Shown: one piece after another, positions 1 to 7,816 of the stretch
How the letters are laid out: every line of letters begins with the position of its first letter
Position numbering within the stretch: position 1 is the first letter of the stretch
Assembly: GCF_019634845.1 (NCBI RefSeq)
Contig: NZ_JAHCAQ010000002.1
Location: forward strand, 186,001 to 250,000
DNA: 64,000 nucleotides
Direction: 5' to 3'
Source of the DNA: Dokdonella sp.
Lineage (GTDB): Bacteria > Pseudomonadota > Gammaproteobacteria > Xanthomonadales > Rhodanobacteraceae
Position numbers and translations under genes: made by a program
Notes under the pieces: generated by a model
Told to the model about the DNA's origin: nothing
What the model saw: the letters and a program-made list of their open reading frames with translations, nothing else
Database searches by the model: none

Positions 1-314
1 TTGATCTGGTAGTCGCCGACGTCGGTCACCGGACGGAACTTGAGTTCCTTGATCTCGACCTGCTTCTGCTTCTTCTTGGCCGCGTGCGCCTTCTTCTGCG
101 CCTCGAACTTGAACTTGCCGAAATCCATGATGCGGCACACCGGCGGATCGCCGTTGGGCTGGATTTCGACGAGATCGAGCCCCGCGTCCTGCGCCATCGA
201 CAATGCCTCGTCGCGGCTCAGGATGCCGACCTGCTCACCTTCCGGACCGATGACGCGAACACGCGGGACACGGATCTCGTGGTTCCGGCGGTTCGGCTTG
301 CTTTCGATGGCGAT
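1..314 (-). CDS. infC: Translation initiation factor IF-3 (partial, C-terminus outside window)
   Basis: IF-3 binds the 30S subunit, prevents premature 50S joining and checks the initiator tRNA-start codon pairing. About 104 residues are visible, covering the N-domain ([17 protein letters not shown]-like segment), the conserved [15 protein letters not shown] stretch and the lysine-rich linker; the C-domain runs off the left edge. No ATG, GTG or TTG lies in frame near the expected N-terminus. The best start is an ATC at 314-312, seven bases after a GGAGGG Shine-Dalgarno sequence. A rare AUU/AUC-class start is a known feature of infC and underlies its autoregulation. It follows thrS by 43 bases, the standard thrS-infC order. 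Confidence 0.93.
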   Translation of the reverse strand, partial: MAIESKPNRRNHEIRVPRVRVIGPEGEQVGILSRDEALSMAQDAGLDLVEIQPNGDPPVCRIMDFGKFKFEAQKKAHAAKKKQKQVEIKELKFRPVTDVGDYQI

Positions 315-321
315 ATGTCGA

Positions 322-327
322 CCCTCC
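322..327 (-). promoter_or_regulatory. infC ribosome-binding site that fixes an ATC start
   Basis: GGAGGG on the minus strand, seven bases upstream of the ATC codon at 314-312. A strong Shine-Dalgarno sequence combined with a non-standard initiation codon is the configuration that makes infC translation sensitive to the IF-3 level. A second ATC at 308-306 is possible but less well spaced. Confidence 0.6.
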
Positions 328-357
328 AAAAAGAATACGCACCCGGACGTGCCGGCC

Positions 358-2265
358 TCAGGCCAGGCGCGTTTCGGACTTCAGACGCTGCGCGAAGTCG
401 GCGATCGGCATCGACCCGAGATCTTCGCCCGCGCGCGTACGCACGGCGACGGCGCCCGCATCCCGCTCGCGGTCGCCCACGACCAGCAGATACGGCACCT
501 TGGCCAGCGTGTGTTCGCGGATTTTATAGCCGATCTTCTCGTTGCGCAAATCGGCCTCGACGCGGAATCCTTGCGCGACAAGGGCTTGCGTCGCCTCGCG
601 GGCAAAGCCGGCCTGCGCATCGGTGATGTTCATGACCACGGCCTGCACCGGCGCCAGCCAGGGCGGAAATGCACCAGAATGGTGCTCGATGAGGATGCCA
701 AGGAAGCGCTCCATCGAACCGACGATCGCGCGGTGCAGCATGACCGGCGTGTGGCGCGCCGAATCCTCGCCCACGTACTCGGCGCCGAGCCGGCCCGGCA
801 TCGAGAAATCGACCTGCATCGTGCCCAGCTGCCAGTCGCGGCCGATCGCATCGCGCAGGTGGTATTCGATCTTGGGCCCGTAGAACGCGCCCTCGCCGGG
901 CAGCTCGGTCCACTGCGCACCGGCCTTGCGCAACGCGGCACGCAGCGCATCCTCGGCCTTGTCCCAGATCGCATCGTCGCCCAGCCGCGGCGTCGGGCGC
1001 AGCGCGAGCATGAGCTCGACGTCCTCGAAACCGAAATCGGCATACACCTTGAGCGCCTGCTCGTGGAACGCCACGACCTCGGCTTCGATCTGGTCCTCGG
1101 TGCAGAACACGTGGCCATCGTCCTGGGTGAAGCTGCGCACGCGCAGCAGGCCGTGCAGCGCCCCCGAAGGCTCGTTGCGCGTGCAACCGCCGAACTCGCC
1201 GATGCGGATCGGCAGGTCACGGTAGCTGCGCAGGTCCGACTTGAAGATCTGGATATGACCGGGGCAGTTCATCGGCTTCACCGCGTAGGTCCGCTTCTCG
1301 GACTCGGTGAAGAACATGTTGTCCTTGTAGTTGTCCCAGTGGCCCGACTTCTTCCACAACGACACGTCGAGAATGGCCGGGCAGCGGACCTCGGCATAGC
1401 CCGAAGCGACGTACACGCGCCGCATGTACTGCTCCACCTGCTGCCACAGCGCCCACCCCTTCGGGTGCCAGAACGCCATGCCCGGCGCTTCCTCCTGCAT
1501 GTGGAACAGGTCGAGCTGCTTGCCGAGCTTGCGGTGGTCGCGCTTTTCGGCTTCCTCGATGCGCGTGAGGTAGGCCTTGAGATCCTTGTCGTTGAGCCAG
1601 GCCGTGCCGTAGATGCGGCTCAGCATCGCGTTGTTGGAATCGCCGCGCCAATAGGCACCGGCCGTCTTCATGAGCTTGAATGCCTTGAGCCGCCCCGTGT
1701 CGGGCACGTGCGGACCGCGGCACAGGTCGGTGAATTCGCCCTGCGTGTACAGCGACAGGTCCTCGTTGGCCGGGATCGACTCGATGATCTCGGCCTTGTA
1801 GTCCTCGCCAATGCCACGGAAAAACGCCACGGCCTCGTCACGCGACTTGAGCTGGCGTGACAGCGGCAATGCTTCCTGCGCGATCTTGCGCATCTCCGCC
1901 TCGATGGCCGGCAGATCCTCGGGCTTGAACGGCTCGCCCTTGGGCGCGAAGTCGTAGAAGAAGCCATCCTCGATCACCGGTCCGATCGTGACCTGGGTGC
2001 CCGGATGCAACCGCTGCACGGCCTGCGCGAGCAGGTGCGCGGTCGAGTGGCGGATGACCTCGAGTGCCTCGGCCGACTTCTCGGTGACGATCTCGACGGC
2101 GGCGTCATGCTCGACCACGCGGCTGGTGTCGACCAGTCGGCCGTCGATCTTGCCGGCCAGCGCGGCCTTGGCCAGGCCGGCGCCGATCGAGGCAGCAATG
2201 GCGGCGATCGTGGGTGGCTGCTCGAACTGTCGCTGGCTGCCGTCGGGAAGGGTGATCGTGATCAT
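358..2265 (-). CDS. thrS: Threonine--tRNA ligase
   Basis: Charges tRNA-Thr with threonine in the cytoplasm. The product is 635 residues, the usual ThrRS length. It starts with a TGS domain ([15 protein letters not shown]), continues with the editing domain carrying [10 protein letters not shown], then the class II catalytic core (PMNCPGH, motif 2 and motif 3 regions) and a C-terminal anticodon-binding domain ([21 protein letters not shown]). The ATG at 2265 is preferred because it gives the normal TGS N-terminus; an in-frame ATG at 2292 would add nine atypical residues. The upstream Shine-Dalgarno sequence is weak. The gene is preceded by a promoter and a leader terminator and is followed by infC. 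Confidence 0.97.
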   Translation of the reverse strand: MITITLPDGSQRQFEQPPTIAAIAASIGAGLAKAALAGKIDGRLVDTSRVVEHDAAVEIVTEKSAEALEVIRHSTAHLLAQAVQRLHPGTQVTIGPVIEDGFFYDFAPKGEPFKPEDLPAIEAEMRKIAQEALPLSRQLKSRDEAVAFFRGIGEDYKAEIIESIPANEDLSLYTQGEFTDLCRGPHVPDTGRLKAFKLMKTAGAYWRGDSNNAMLSRIYGTAWLNDKDLKAYLTRIEEAEKRDHRKLGKQLDLFHMQEEAPGMAFWHPKGWALWQQVEQYMRRVYVASGYAEVRCPAILDVSLWKKSGHWDNYKDNMFFTESEKRTYAVKPMNCPGHIQIFKSDLRSYRDLPIRIGEFGGCTRNEPSGALHGLLRVRSFTQDDGHVFCTEDQIEAEVVAFHEQALKVYADFGFEDVELMLALRPTPRLGDDAIWDKAEDALRAALRKAGAQWTELPGEGAFYGPKIEYHLRDAIGRDWQLGTMQVDFSMPGRLGAEYVGEDSARHTPVMLHRAIVGSMERFLGILIEHHSGAFPPWLAPVQAVVMNITDAQAGFAREATQALVAQGFRVEADLRNEKIGYKIREHTLAKVPYLLVVGDRERDAGAVAVRTRAGEDLGSMPIADFAQRLKSETRLA

Positions 2266-2332
2266 GGGGAGCGTTCCAACAATCGATCGCATTGCCTGGC
2301 ACGGGTGTGGCCCAGGCCTGGATCAGGGCAAC

Positions 2333-2353
2333 AAAAAAGGCGCCAAGGCGCCT
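2333..2353 (-). terminator. Intrinsic terminator inside the thrS 5' leader
   Basis: On the minus strand AGGCGC-CTTG-GCGCCT forms a stem closed by a stable CUUG tetraloop and is followed directly by a run of T. It lies about 70 bases upstream of the thrS ATG and downstream of the thrS promoter candidate, so it would stop thrS transcription unless it is bypassed. An alternative helix, CUUGG (2367-2363) with CCAGG, uses the first bases of the terminator stem and could act as an antiterminator. It may instead simply end an upstream transcript. Confidence 0.7.
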
Positions 2354-2381
2354 GGGTTCCACCAAGTGCCGTCGCGCGGGT

Positions 2382-2408
2382 TCAATCGTGGGCAGTTCGC
2401 GTATCCAT
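2382..2408 (-). other. Possible leader peptide ORF ahead of thrS
   Basis: An ATG at 2408 opens an eight-codon frame, MDTRTAHD, ending in TGA about 30 bases before the leader terminator. Two of its eight codons are Thr (ACG, ACT). The ribosome-binding site is poor, so this is a weak candidate for an attenuation peptide. Confidence 0.2.
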
Positions 2409-2470
2409 GTCGCACACTCGACCGGCGGTTACCCGCGGGCCACCTCACAGCGATCAACGAATGGTCACGC

Positions 2471-2499
2471 ACGCTAGAGCAGACTGCCGTCACTGTCAA
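2471..2499 (-). promoter_or_regulatory. Sigma-70-type promoter for thrS-infC
   Basis: TTGACA (2499-2494), a 17-base spacer, then TAGCGT (2476-2471). The predicted transcript starts near 2464 and carries a leader of about 200 bases before thrS. The rest of 2266-2598 holds this promoter, the leader terminator and no convincing gene. Confidence 0.6.
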
Positions 2500-2598
2500 C
2501 GCCGTTGCACCCGCGCGCTGCCAGCGTCCGCCACCGTATTCCTCGGCACGTCATCGCCAGGCCCGGGGGTGCAGTCGGGCTCGGGGCGAGCCGCGACA

Positions 2599-2883
2599 TC
2601 AGCTCAGGCACAGCGGCCCGCCGGCTGGACCGTCCCGGTTCGCGGCCACGCGATCCTGTGGCGCAGGTGCGGGCGCGCCCCAGTCGAGCGCGCGGCTGCC
2701 ACACAGCTCCACCACGCCCGCCGCCGCCGCGGCGCGCGGATCGGCCTTGATGCTGCGCAATGGCCAGTCCGAGCGCTCGACGCTGATTTCGGCCACTTCC
2801 TGCGCCAGCACCGGGCGCAGTCCGCACGCCGCGATACCAGCCGTGACGACGACCATCAACCAACCTTGCGTCCGCCTTGGCAT
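2599..2883 (-). CDS. Small exported protein or lipoprotein, function unknown
   Basis: 94 residues. The N-terminus has two arginines, a hydrophobic core (WLMVVVTAGIAAC) and a possible lipobox IAAC with Cys19. A signal peptidase I site after VLA is also possible. The mature part is short and includes VELCGSRALDWGAPAP; a second Cys lies near the C-terminus. No family was recognised. The ATG at 2883 is chosen because GTGAGGA sits just upstream; ATG 2889 is an alternative. It lies between tRNA-Val and the thrS promoter. The bases at 2884-3159 contain no other supported gene. Confidence 0.5.
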   Translation of the reverse strand: MPRRTQGWLMVVVTAGIAACGLRPVLAQEVAEISVERSDWPLRSIKADPRAAAAAGVVELCGSRALDWGAPAPAPQDRVAANRDGPAGGPLCLS

Positions 2884-3159
2884 CACCATCCTCACTCGCA
2901 ACGCGATCGCGCGGGACCATTGCGCATCGCCGCGAGCATCACCGATCTGGCGTGGTCGCGGCACGTGCCGATTGCAAACTTTGGTGCGTATCGGCCCATG
3001 CCGCGCTTGGCGCGGTGCATGCCACGGCGGCGCGCCGCTTGCCGCCGTGCTGCGACGACGCATGGCGCGGGCGCGGCTGCCGGCGAAGCAGTCCGCGCCA
3101 GCCATGCCGCGCAGATACACGAACGCCACCGTCGAGGTGGCGCGTGGGACGGCTTGGAT

Positions 3160-3234
3160 TGGTGGGCGCGACAGGGATCGAACCTGTGACCCCTACCATG
3201 TCAAGGTAGTGCTCTACCGCTGAGCTACGCGCCC
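3160..3234 (-). tRNA. tRNA-Val(GAC)
   Basis: A 75-base cloverleaf with acceptor stem GGGCGCG/CGCGCCC, discriminator A and an encoded CCA. The D arm contains AGCTCAGCGGTAGAGC and the T arm GGTTCGATCC. The anticodon loop CTTGACATG places anticodon GAC at 3202-3200. Confidence 0.97.
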
Positions 3235-3267
3235 GCAACGCCGAGGGATGCCCGGCGAGGGTCGCGC

Positions 3268-3296
3268 AAGGTAGCACAGCCCCAGCGCAGCGACAA
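3268..3296 (-). promoter_or_regulatory. Promoter of tRNA-Val
   Basis: TTGTCG (3296-3291), a 17-base spacer and TACCTT (3273-3268), ending 33 bases before the mature 5' end of the tRNA. Spacing and position fit a sigma-70 tRNA promoter. Confidence 0.55.
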
Positions 3297-3318
3297 CCGC
3301 CGGCAACATCGGCCGATA

Positions 3319-5361
3319 TCAAGCCGAACCAATCAGTCCCTGCTCGCGGATCGCGTGGATCTCGTCGCGCAGCCGCGCGGCGTCCTCGAACTCGAGGTCG
3401 CGTGCGTGACGGTACATCCGCGCTTCGAGCTCGCGCAGCTTCGCTGCGACCTGCTCGGGCGTGAGCAACGCATAGTCGGCGGCCGGCTCGGCCACCTTGC
3501 GCGCCGCGCCGCGGCCCACGCGCCGCGACTGCACGCCGTCGGCGCGCGCGCCCTCCATGATGTCGGTGATGCGGCGCTCGACCGATCGCGGCGTGATGCC
3601 ATGCGCCGCGTTGTATTGCAGCTGCCTGCCGCGGCGGCGCTCGGTCTCGTCGATCGCCGCCTGCATCGAGCGCGTCACGCTGTCGCCATACAGGATCGCG
3701 GTGCCGCGCAGGTTGCGCGCGGCGCGACCGATGGTCTGGATCAGCGAGCCGGTCGAGCGCAGGAAGCCTTCCTTGTCGGCATCGAGCACCGCCACCAGCG
3801 ACACCTCGGGCATGTCGAGGCCCTCGCGCAGCAGGTTGATGCCGACCAGGACGTCGAACTTGCCGAGCCGCAGGTCGCGGATGATCTCGACGCGCTCGAC
3901 CGTGTCGATGTCCGAATGCAGATAACGCACGCGCACGCCGTGTTCGTCGAGGTACTCGGTGAGGTTCTCGGCCATGCGCTTGGTCAGCGTGGTGACGAGC
4001 ACGCGATCCCCCTGCGCGATGCGCGCATTGGCCTCGCCGAGCAGGTCGTCGACCTGGGTGCGGGCCGGCCGCACCTCGACCCGTGGATCGACCAAACCAG
4101 TCGGCCGCACGACGAGCTCGACGATGCTGCCTTGCGACTTGTCCAGCTCATAGGGGCCGGGCGTGGCCGACACGTAGATCGCGCGCGGCGTGCGCTCCTC
4201 CCACTCGGGAAACTTGAGCGGCCGGTTGTCGAGTGCCGAGGGCAGTCGAAAGCCGAATTCGACCAGCGTCTCCTTGCGCGAGCGATCGCCCTTGTACATC
4301 GCACCGATCTGCGGAATCGTCACGTGCGATTCGTCGACCACCAGCAGCGCATCGGGCGGCAGGTAGTCGAACAGGGTCGGCGGCGGCTCGCCCGGCTGGC
4401 GGCGCGTGAGGTGGCGCGAGTAGTTCTCGATGCCGCTGCAATAACCGACCTCGGCCATCATCTCCAGATCGAAGCGCGTGCGCTGCTCGAGCCGTTGCGC
4501 CTCGACGAGCTTGTTGGCCCTGTACAACTGGTCGAGCCGGTCCTTGAGCTCCAGCTTGATCGTCTCGATCGCGTTGAGCGTGGCCTGGCGCGTGGTCGCG
4601 TAGTGGGTCTTGGGATAGACCACATGGCGCGGAACCTTGCGCAGCAGCGCGCCGGTCAGCGGATCGAACAGCGACAGGTTCTCGATCTCGCCGTCGAACA
4701 GCTCGATGCGCAGCGCCTCGGTTTCCGATTCGGCCGGGAACACGTCGATGACCTCGCCGCGCACGCGATAGCTGCCGCGGCGCAACTCGACGTCGTTGCG
4801 CACATATTGCAGCTCGGTCAGGTGGCGCAACAGCGCGCGCTGATCGGTGTGCTCGCCGCGGGCGAGGATGAGCCGCATCTGCAGGTAGTCCTCGGGATCG
4901 CCCAGGCCGTAGATCGCCGACACCGAAGCGACGATCAGTGCATCGCGGCGCGACAGCAGCGCCTTGGTCGCCGCCAGTCGCATCTGCTCGATGTGGTCGT
5001 TGATCGAGGAGTCCTTCTCGATATAGGTGTCGCTCGATGGCACGTAGGCCTCGGGCTGGTAGTAGTCGTAGTAGCTGACGAAGTACTCGACGGCGTTGTG
5101 CGGGAAGAAGGCCTTGAACTCGCCGTAGAGCTGGGCGGCCAGCGTCTTGTTCGGCGCCATCACGATGGTCGGCTTCTGCACGCGCTCGATCACGTTGGCG
5201 ATCGTGTAGGTCTTGCCCGACCCGGTCACGCCGAGCAGCGTCTGCTGGGCCAGGCCAGCCTCGAAGCCACCTACCAAGGCCTCGATCGCGGCCGGTTGGT
5301 CGCCGGCCGGGCGATACGGCGCGACGAGCTGGAAGCGCTCGCGGGAGTCATCGTTGTGCAT
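3319..5361 (-). CDS. uvrB: UvrABC system protein B
   Basis: DNA damage recognition and strand-opening subunit of nucleotide excision repair; UvrA loads it and it recruits UvrC. 680 residues, close to the family norm. The Walker A motif GVTGSGKT is at 44-51, the beta-hairpin region [12 protein letters not shown] follows near residue 97, the DEAD-like helicase motifs ([22 protein letters not shown]) come in order, and a UVR domain that contacts UvrC forms the C-terminus. The ATG at 5361 gives the standard length; an upstream in-frame start would add 41 arginine-rich residues. Monocistronic here. Confidence 0.97.
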   Translation of the reverse strand: MHNDDSRERFQLVAPYRPAGDQPAAIEALVGGFEAGLAQQTLLGVTGSGKTYTIANVIERVQKPTIVMAPNKTLAAQLYGEFKAFFPHNAVEYFVSYYDYYQPEAYVPSSDTYIEKDSSINDHIEQMRLAATKALLSRRDALIVASVSAIYGLGDPEDYLQMRLILARGEHTDQRALLRHLTELQYVRNDVELRRGSYRVRGEVIDVFPAESETEALRIELFDGEIENLSLFDPLTGALLRKVPRHVVYPKTHYATTRQATLNAIETIKLELKDRLDQLYRANKLVEAQRLEQRTRFDLEMMAEVGYCSGIENYSRHLTRRQPGEPPPTLFDYLPPDALLVVDESHVTIPQIGAMYKGDRSRKETLVEFGFRLPSALDNRPLKFPEWEERTPRAIYVSATPGPYELDKSQGSIVELVVRPTGLVDPRVEVRPARTQVDDLLGEANARIAQGDRVLVTTLTKRMAENLTEYLDEHGVRVRYLHSDIDTVERVEIIRDLRLGKFDVLVGINLLREGLDMPEVSLVAVLDADKEGFLRSTGSLIQTIGRAARNLRGTAILYGDSVTRSMQAAIDETERRRGRQLQYNAAHGITPRSVERRITDIMEGARADGVQSRRVGRGAARKVAEPAADYALLTPEQVAAKLRELEARMYRHARDLEFEDAARLRDEIHAIREQGLIGSA

Positions 5362-5514
5362 GCTGGCCAAGTATGGACCACCGGCGCCCATGCAAGCAGC
5401 CACTTCGCGCACGGTCGCGGGCCGATTTCCTACAGCAGGCCGCGGCAGGCGGCCATCGCCGCGCGACCGACGCGGGCCGAGCATGTGCCGACCCCCTCGC
5501 AGCCGGAGTCTGCC

Positions 5515-6072
5515 ATGCCAGCGCCCACTCGCCCCCGTCGCGGCTTCACGCTCGTGGAACTGCTCAGCGTGCTCGCCATCCTCGCCATCCTCGCCGGCGT
5601 CGCCCTACCCTCGTTCAGCGACCTGACCGGCGCCACGCGCACCCGCACCACACGCAGCGAACTGGCCACTGCGCTCAACAGCGCGCGCCTTGCCGCGGTG
5701 TCGCGTGGCGTCCATGTGGTGGTCTGCCCGAGCGCCGATGGCGTCCTCTGCAGCGACGATGCGCAGTGGCAGCGCGGCTGGCTGGTCTTCGTCGATGCCG
5801 ACCACGACCGCGAGGCCGGCGCCGACGAACAGCGTCTGACGATCGGCCAGCAGCTTGCGGCCGGGGTCGCCGTGGTCGGCAGCAGCGCTCGACTGCGCAT
5901 CGACTACCGACCCGACGGCAGCGCACACGGCAGCAACGTGACCCTCACGATCTGCGACCGCAGCAGCGGCGCGCGAGGTGCGCGCACGCTCGTGCTCGCA
6001 GCCAGCGGCCGCCTGCGCGACGGCACGCCGAGCGCGGGCAGCCTTGCGCAGTGCCTCGCCGCCGCCGGCTGA
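5515..6072 (+). CDS. GspH/FimT-type pseudopilin
   Basis: 185 residues. The N-terminus is a class III (type IV prepilin) leader, [20 protein letters not shown], with cleavage expected after Gly and Glu5 in the mature protein, followed by the hydrophobic assembly helix. The rest is a small globular domain with Cys residues. FimT/GspH proteins are minor pilins of type IV pili or type II secretion. A good GGAG Shine-Dalgarno sequence precedes ATG 5515. No other pilus gene is adjacent, so it stands alone between uvrB and tRNA-Asn, as single fimT-like genes often do in this group. Confidence 0.85.
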   Translation: MPAPTRPRRGFTLVELLSVLAILAILAGVALPSFSDLTGATRTRTTRSELATALNSARLAAVSRGVHVVVCPSADGVLCSDDAQWQRGWLVFVDADHDREAGADEQRLTIGQQLAAGVAVVGSSARLRIDYRPDGSAHGSNVTLTICDRSSGARGARTLVLAASGRLRDGTPSAGSLAQCLAAAG

Positions 6073-6122
6073 CGCGGCCACCGCCACGACCGCGGCCGGC
6101 CGGGCCTGCTGCACCGCAACGC

Positions 6123-6151
6123 TTGACGCCACCGGATGCGGCAAAGACAAT
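6123..6151 (+). promoter_or_regulatory. Promoter of tRNA-Asn
   Basis: TTGACG (6123-6128), a 17-base spacer and GACAAT (6146-6151), ten bases before the mature tRNA 5' end. Confidence 0.6.
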
Positions 6152-6160
6152 ACGCGGCCC

Positions 6161-6237
6161 GCCCGAATAGCTCAGCCGGTTAGAGCACTTGACTGTTAAT
6201 CAGGGGGTCGTTGGTTCGAGTCCAACTTCGGGCGCCA
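6161..6237 (+). tRNA. tRNA-Asn(GTT)
   Basis: A 77-base cloverleaf with acceptor stem GCCCGAA/TTCGGGC, discriminator G and an encoded CCA. The anticodon stem-loop TTGACTGTTAATCAG places anticodon GTT; the T arm is GTTGGTTCGAGTCCAAC. It is followed by a terminator. Confidence 0.97.
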
Positions 6238-6244
6238 GATACGC

Positions 6245-6272
6245 AAAGGCCTGCAGCGATGCAGGCCTTTTT
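6245..6272 (+). terminator. Intrinsic terminator of tRNA-Asn
   Basis: AAAGGCCTGCA, loop GCGA, TGCAGGCCTTT, then more T: an 11-bp perfect stem with a U tract, eight bases after the tRNA. It also lies past the stop codon of the convergent ppnN and could help end that transcript. Confidence 0.88.
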
Positions 6273-6288
6273 CGTTGCCGCCGGCGCC

Positions 6289-7674
6289 TCAACCGGCCTC
6301 GACGCGGTAACAGGGCACGTAGCGTGTGCCGCCCGGCAGTTTCATGCGGTCCTGCTCGACGAAACTCGCGAGCATCGCATCGAGCGCGCGCATGATGTCG
6401 CCGTCGCCATGGATGACGAATGAGCCGCGCTGCTCGATCGCACGGATGCCCTCCTCCTTGACGTTGCCGGCCACGATGCCCGAGAACGCGCGCCGCAGGT
6501 CGGCGGCAAGCCGGTGCGGTTCCTGCGCGCGATGCAGGTTGAGTGCCGCCATCGCCTCGTGGGTGGGCCGGAACGGAGTCTGGAACGCGCCATCGATGTG
6601 CAGCGCCCAATTGAAGAAGAACGCGTCCTGGTTGTCGAGCCGGAACGTGCGTACACGATCGACGCCCTTGCGCGCGATATGTGCCACTTCACGCGGGTCG
6701 TCGACCACGATCGAGTAGTGCCGCGCGGCCGCGTCGCCGAGCGCCAGACGCAGGAAGCGGTCGATCTGCTCGAAATACGCGGCTGATTCGCGTGGCCCGG
6801 TGAAAATGAGCGGAAACGGCAGCTCGGCGTTGGCCGGATGCATGAGGATGCCGAGCAGGTAGAGGATCTCCTCGGCCGTGCCGACGCCGCCCGGGAACAC
6901 GATGATGGCGTGCCCGAGCCGCACGAACGCCTCGAGCCGTTTCTCGATGTCGGGCATGATGATGAGGTTGTTGACGATCGGATTGGGCGACTCGGCGGCG
7001 ATGATGCCGGGCTCGGTGATGCCGATGTAGCGGTTTTGGCGACGCCGCTGCTTGGCATGGGCGATCGTCGCCCCCTTCATCGGCCCCTTCATCGCGCCCG
7101 GGCCGCAGCCGGTGCAGATGTCGAATGCACGCAGGCCCAGCTCATAGCCGACCTTCTTGGTGTATTCGTATTCGTCGCGGCTGATCGAATGGCCGCCCCA
7201 GCACACCACGAGGTTGGGATCGACATTGGCGCGCAGCACGCGCGCGTTGCGCAGGATCTCGAATACCGCGTGGGTGATGCCGTGCGGATCGTCCAGATCG
7301 AAGGTGCCGGCGTCGATCTGGGTGGCGACGTAGAGGATGTCGCGCACCACTGCAAACAGCAGCTCGTTGACGCCGGTGATGATGCGGCCGTCGACGAAGG
7401 CCTCGGCCGGCGCGTTGGTGAGCTCCAGCTTGACGCCGCGGTCGCGCTGCAGGATCTGGATGTCGAAGTCCGGGAACCGCTCGAGCATCGCGCGCGCGTC
7501 GTCGCTGGCCGAACCCTGGGTCAATACCGCCAGCGCGCAGCGGCGCAGCAGCGAATGCAGGCCGCCGGCGCCGGCGTCGCGCAGGCGCGCCACTTCCTGG
7601 CGCGAGAGGATGTCGAGCCCGACGGCGGGGGTGATGCGCGCACTGACGGTGGCGGCGCGGGTGGAATCTTGCAT
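6289..7674 (-). CDS. ppnN: Pyrimidine/purine nucleotide 5'-monophosphate nucleosidase (PpnN, YgdH family)
   Basis: Hydrolyses the N-glycosidic bond of nucleoside 5'-monophosphates to base plus ribose 5-phosphate; E. coli PpnN is stimulated by (p)ppGpp. 461 residues, matching the family. It carries GGHSISRDEYEY near 160, the GCGPGAMKGPMKG loop at 189-201 and the LOG-type motif PGGVGTAEE at 261-269, with the extra N- and C-terminal PpnN domains on either side. ATG 7674 follows an AGGAG Shine-Dalgarno sequence. Transcribed alone, convergent with tRNA-Asn. Confidence 0.93.
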   Translation of the reverse strand: MQDSTRAATVSARITPAVGLDILSRQEVARLRDAGAGGLHSLLRRCALAVLTQGSASDDARAMLERFPDFDIQILQRDRGVKLELTNAPAEAFVDGRIITGVNELLFAVVRDILYVATQIDAGTFDLDDPHGITHAVFEILRNARVLRANVDPNLVVCWGGHSISRDEYEYTKKVGYELGLRAFDICTGCGPGAMKGPMKGATIAHAKQRRRQNRYIGITEPGIIAAESPNPIVNNLIIMPDIEKRLEAFVRLGHAIIVFPGGVGTAEEILYLLGILMHPANAELPFPLIFTGPRESAAYFEQIDRFLRLALGDAAARHYSIVVDDPREVAHIARKGVDRVRTFRLDNQDAFFFNWALHIDGAFQTPFRPTHEAMAALNLHRAQEPHRLAADLRRAFSGIVAGNVKEEGIRAIEQRGSFVIHGDGDIMRALDAMLASFVEQDRMKLPGGTRYVPCYRVEAG

Positions 7675-7763
7675 GGATACTCCTGGGCAAAGCCTTGTCG
7701 GTCGCCGCTCGCGGCGCGCCACCAGGCGGTGCCGTTCGCACGGCGAGCCCGTCATTGTGGCGG

Positions 7764-7798
7764 AAAAGCAAACGGCCGGCACAGGGCCGGCCGTTTGC
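7764..7798 (-). terminator. Intrinsic terminator of the TonB receptor gene
   Basis: Minus-strand stem GCAAACGGCCGGC / GCCGGCCGTTTGC (13 bp, five-base loop) followed by TTTT, 19 bases after the receptor stop codon. Confidence 0.88.
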
Positions 7799-7816
7799 AG
7801 TCCACTCGCGACCCGA

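Noticed and set aside
40-1860. A long plus-strand frame across infC and thrS
   Set aside because: It is antisense to two certain genes with canonical protein motifs.
2340-2372. T-box riboswitch before thrS, suggested by GGTGGAACC next to a terminator
   Set aside because: The leader upstream of the terminator is only about 110-130 bases, too short for a T-box Stem I. The UGGA loop would need a tRNA-Thr discriminator U, whereas proteobacterial tRNA-Thr usually has A. T-boxes are not expected in gammaproteobacteria.
6245-6272. Reading the tRNA-Asn terminator as a fully bidirectional terminator for ppnN
   Set aside because: On the minus strand the stem is followed by GCG rather than a U tract, so only plus-strand function is well supported.
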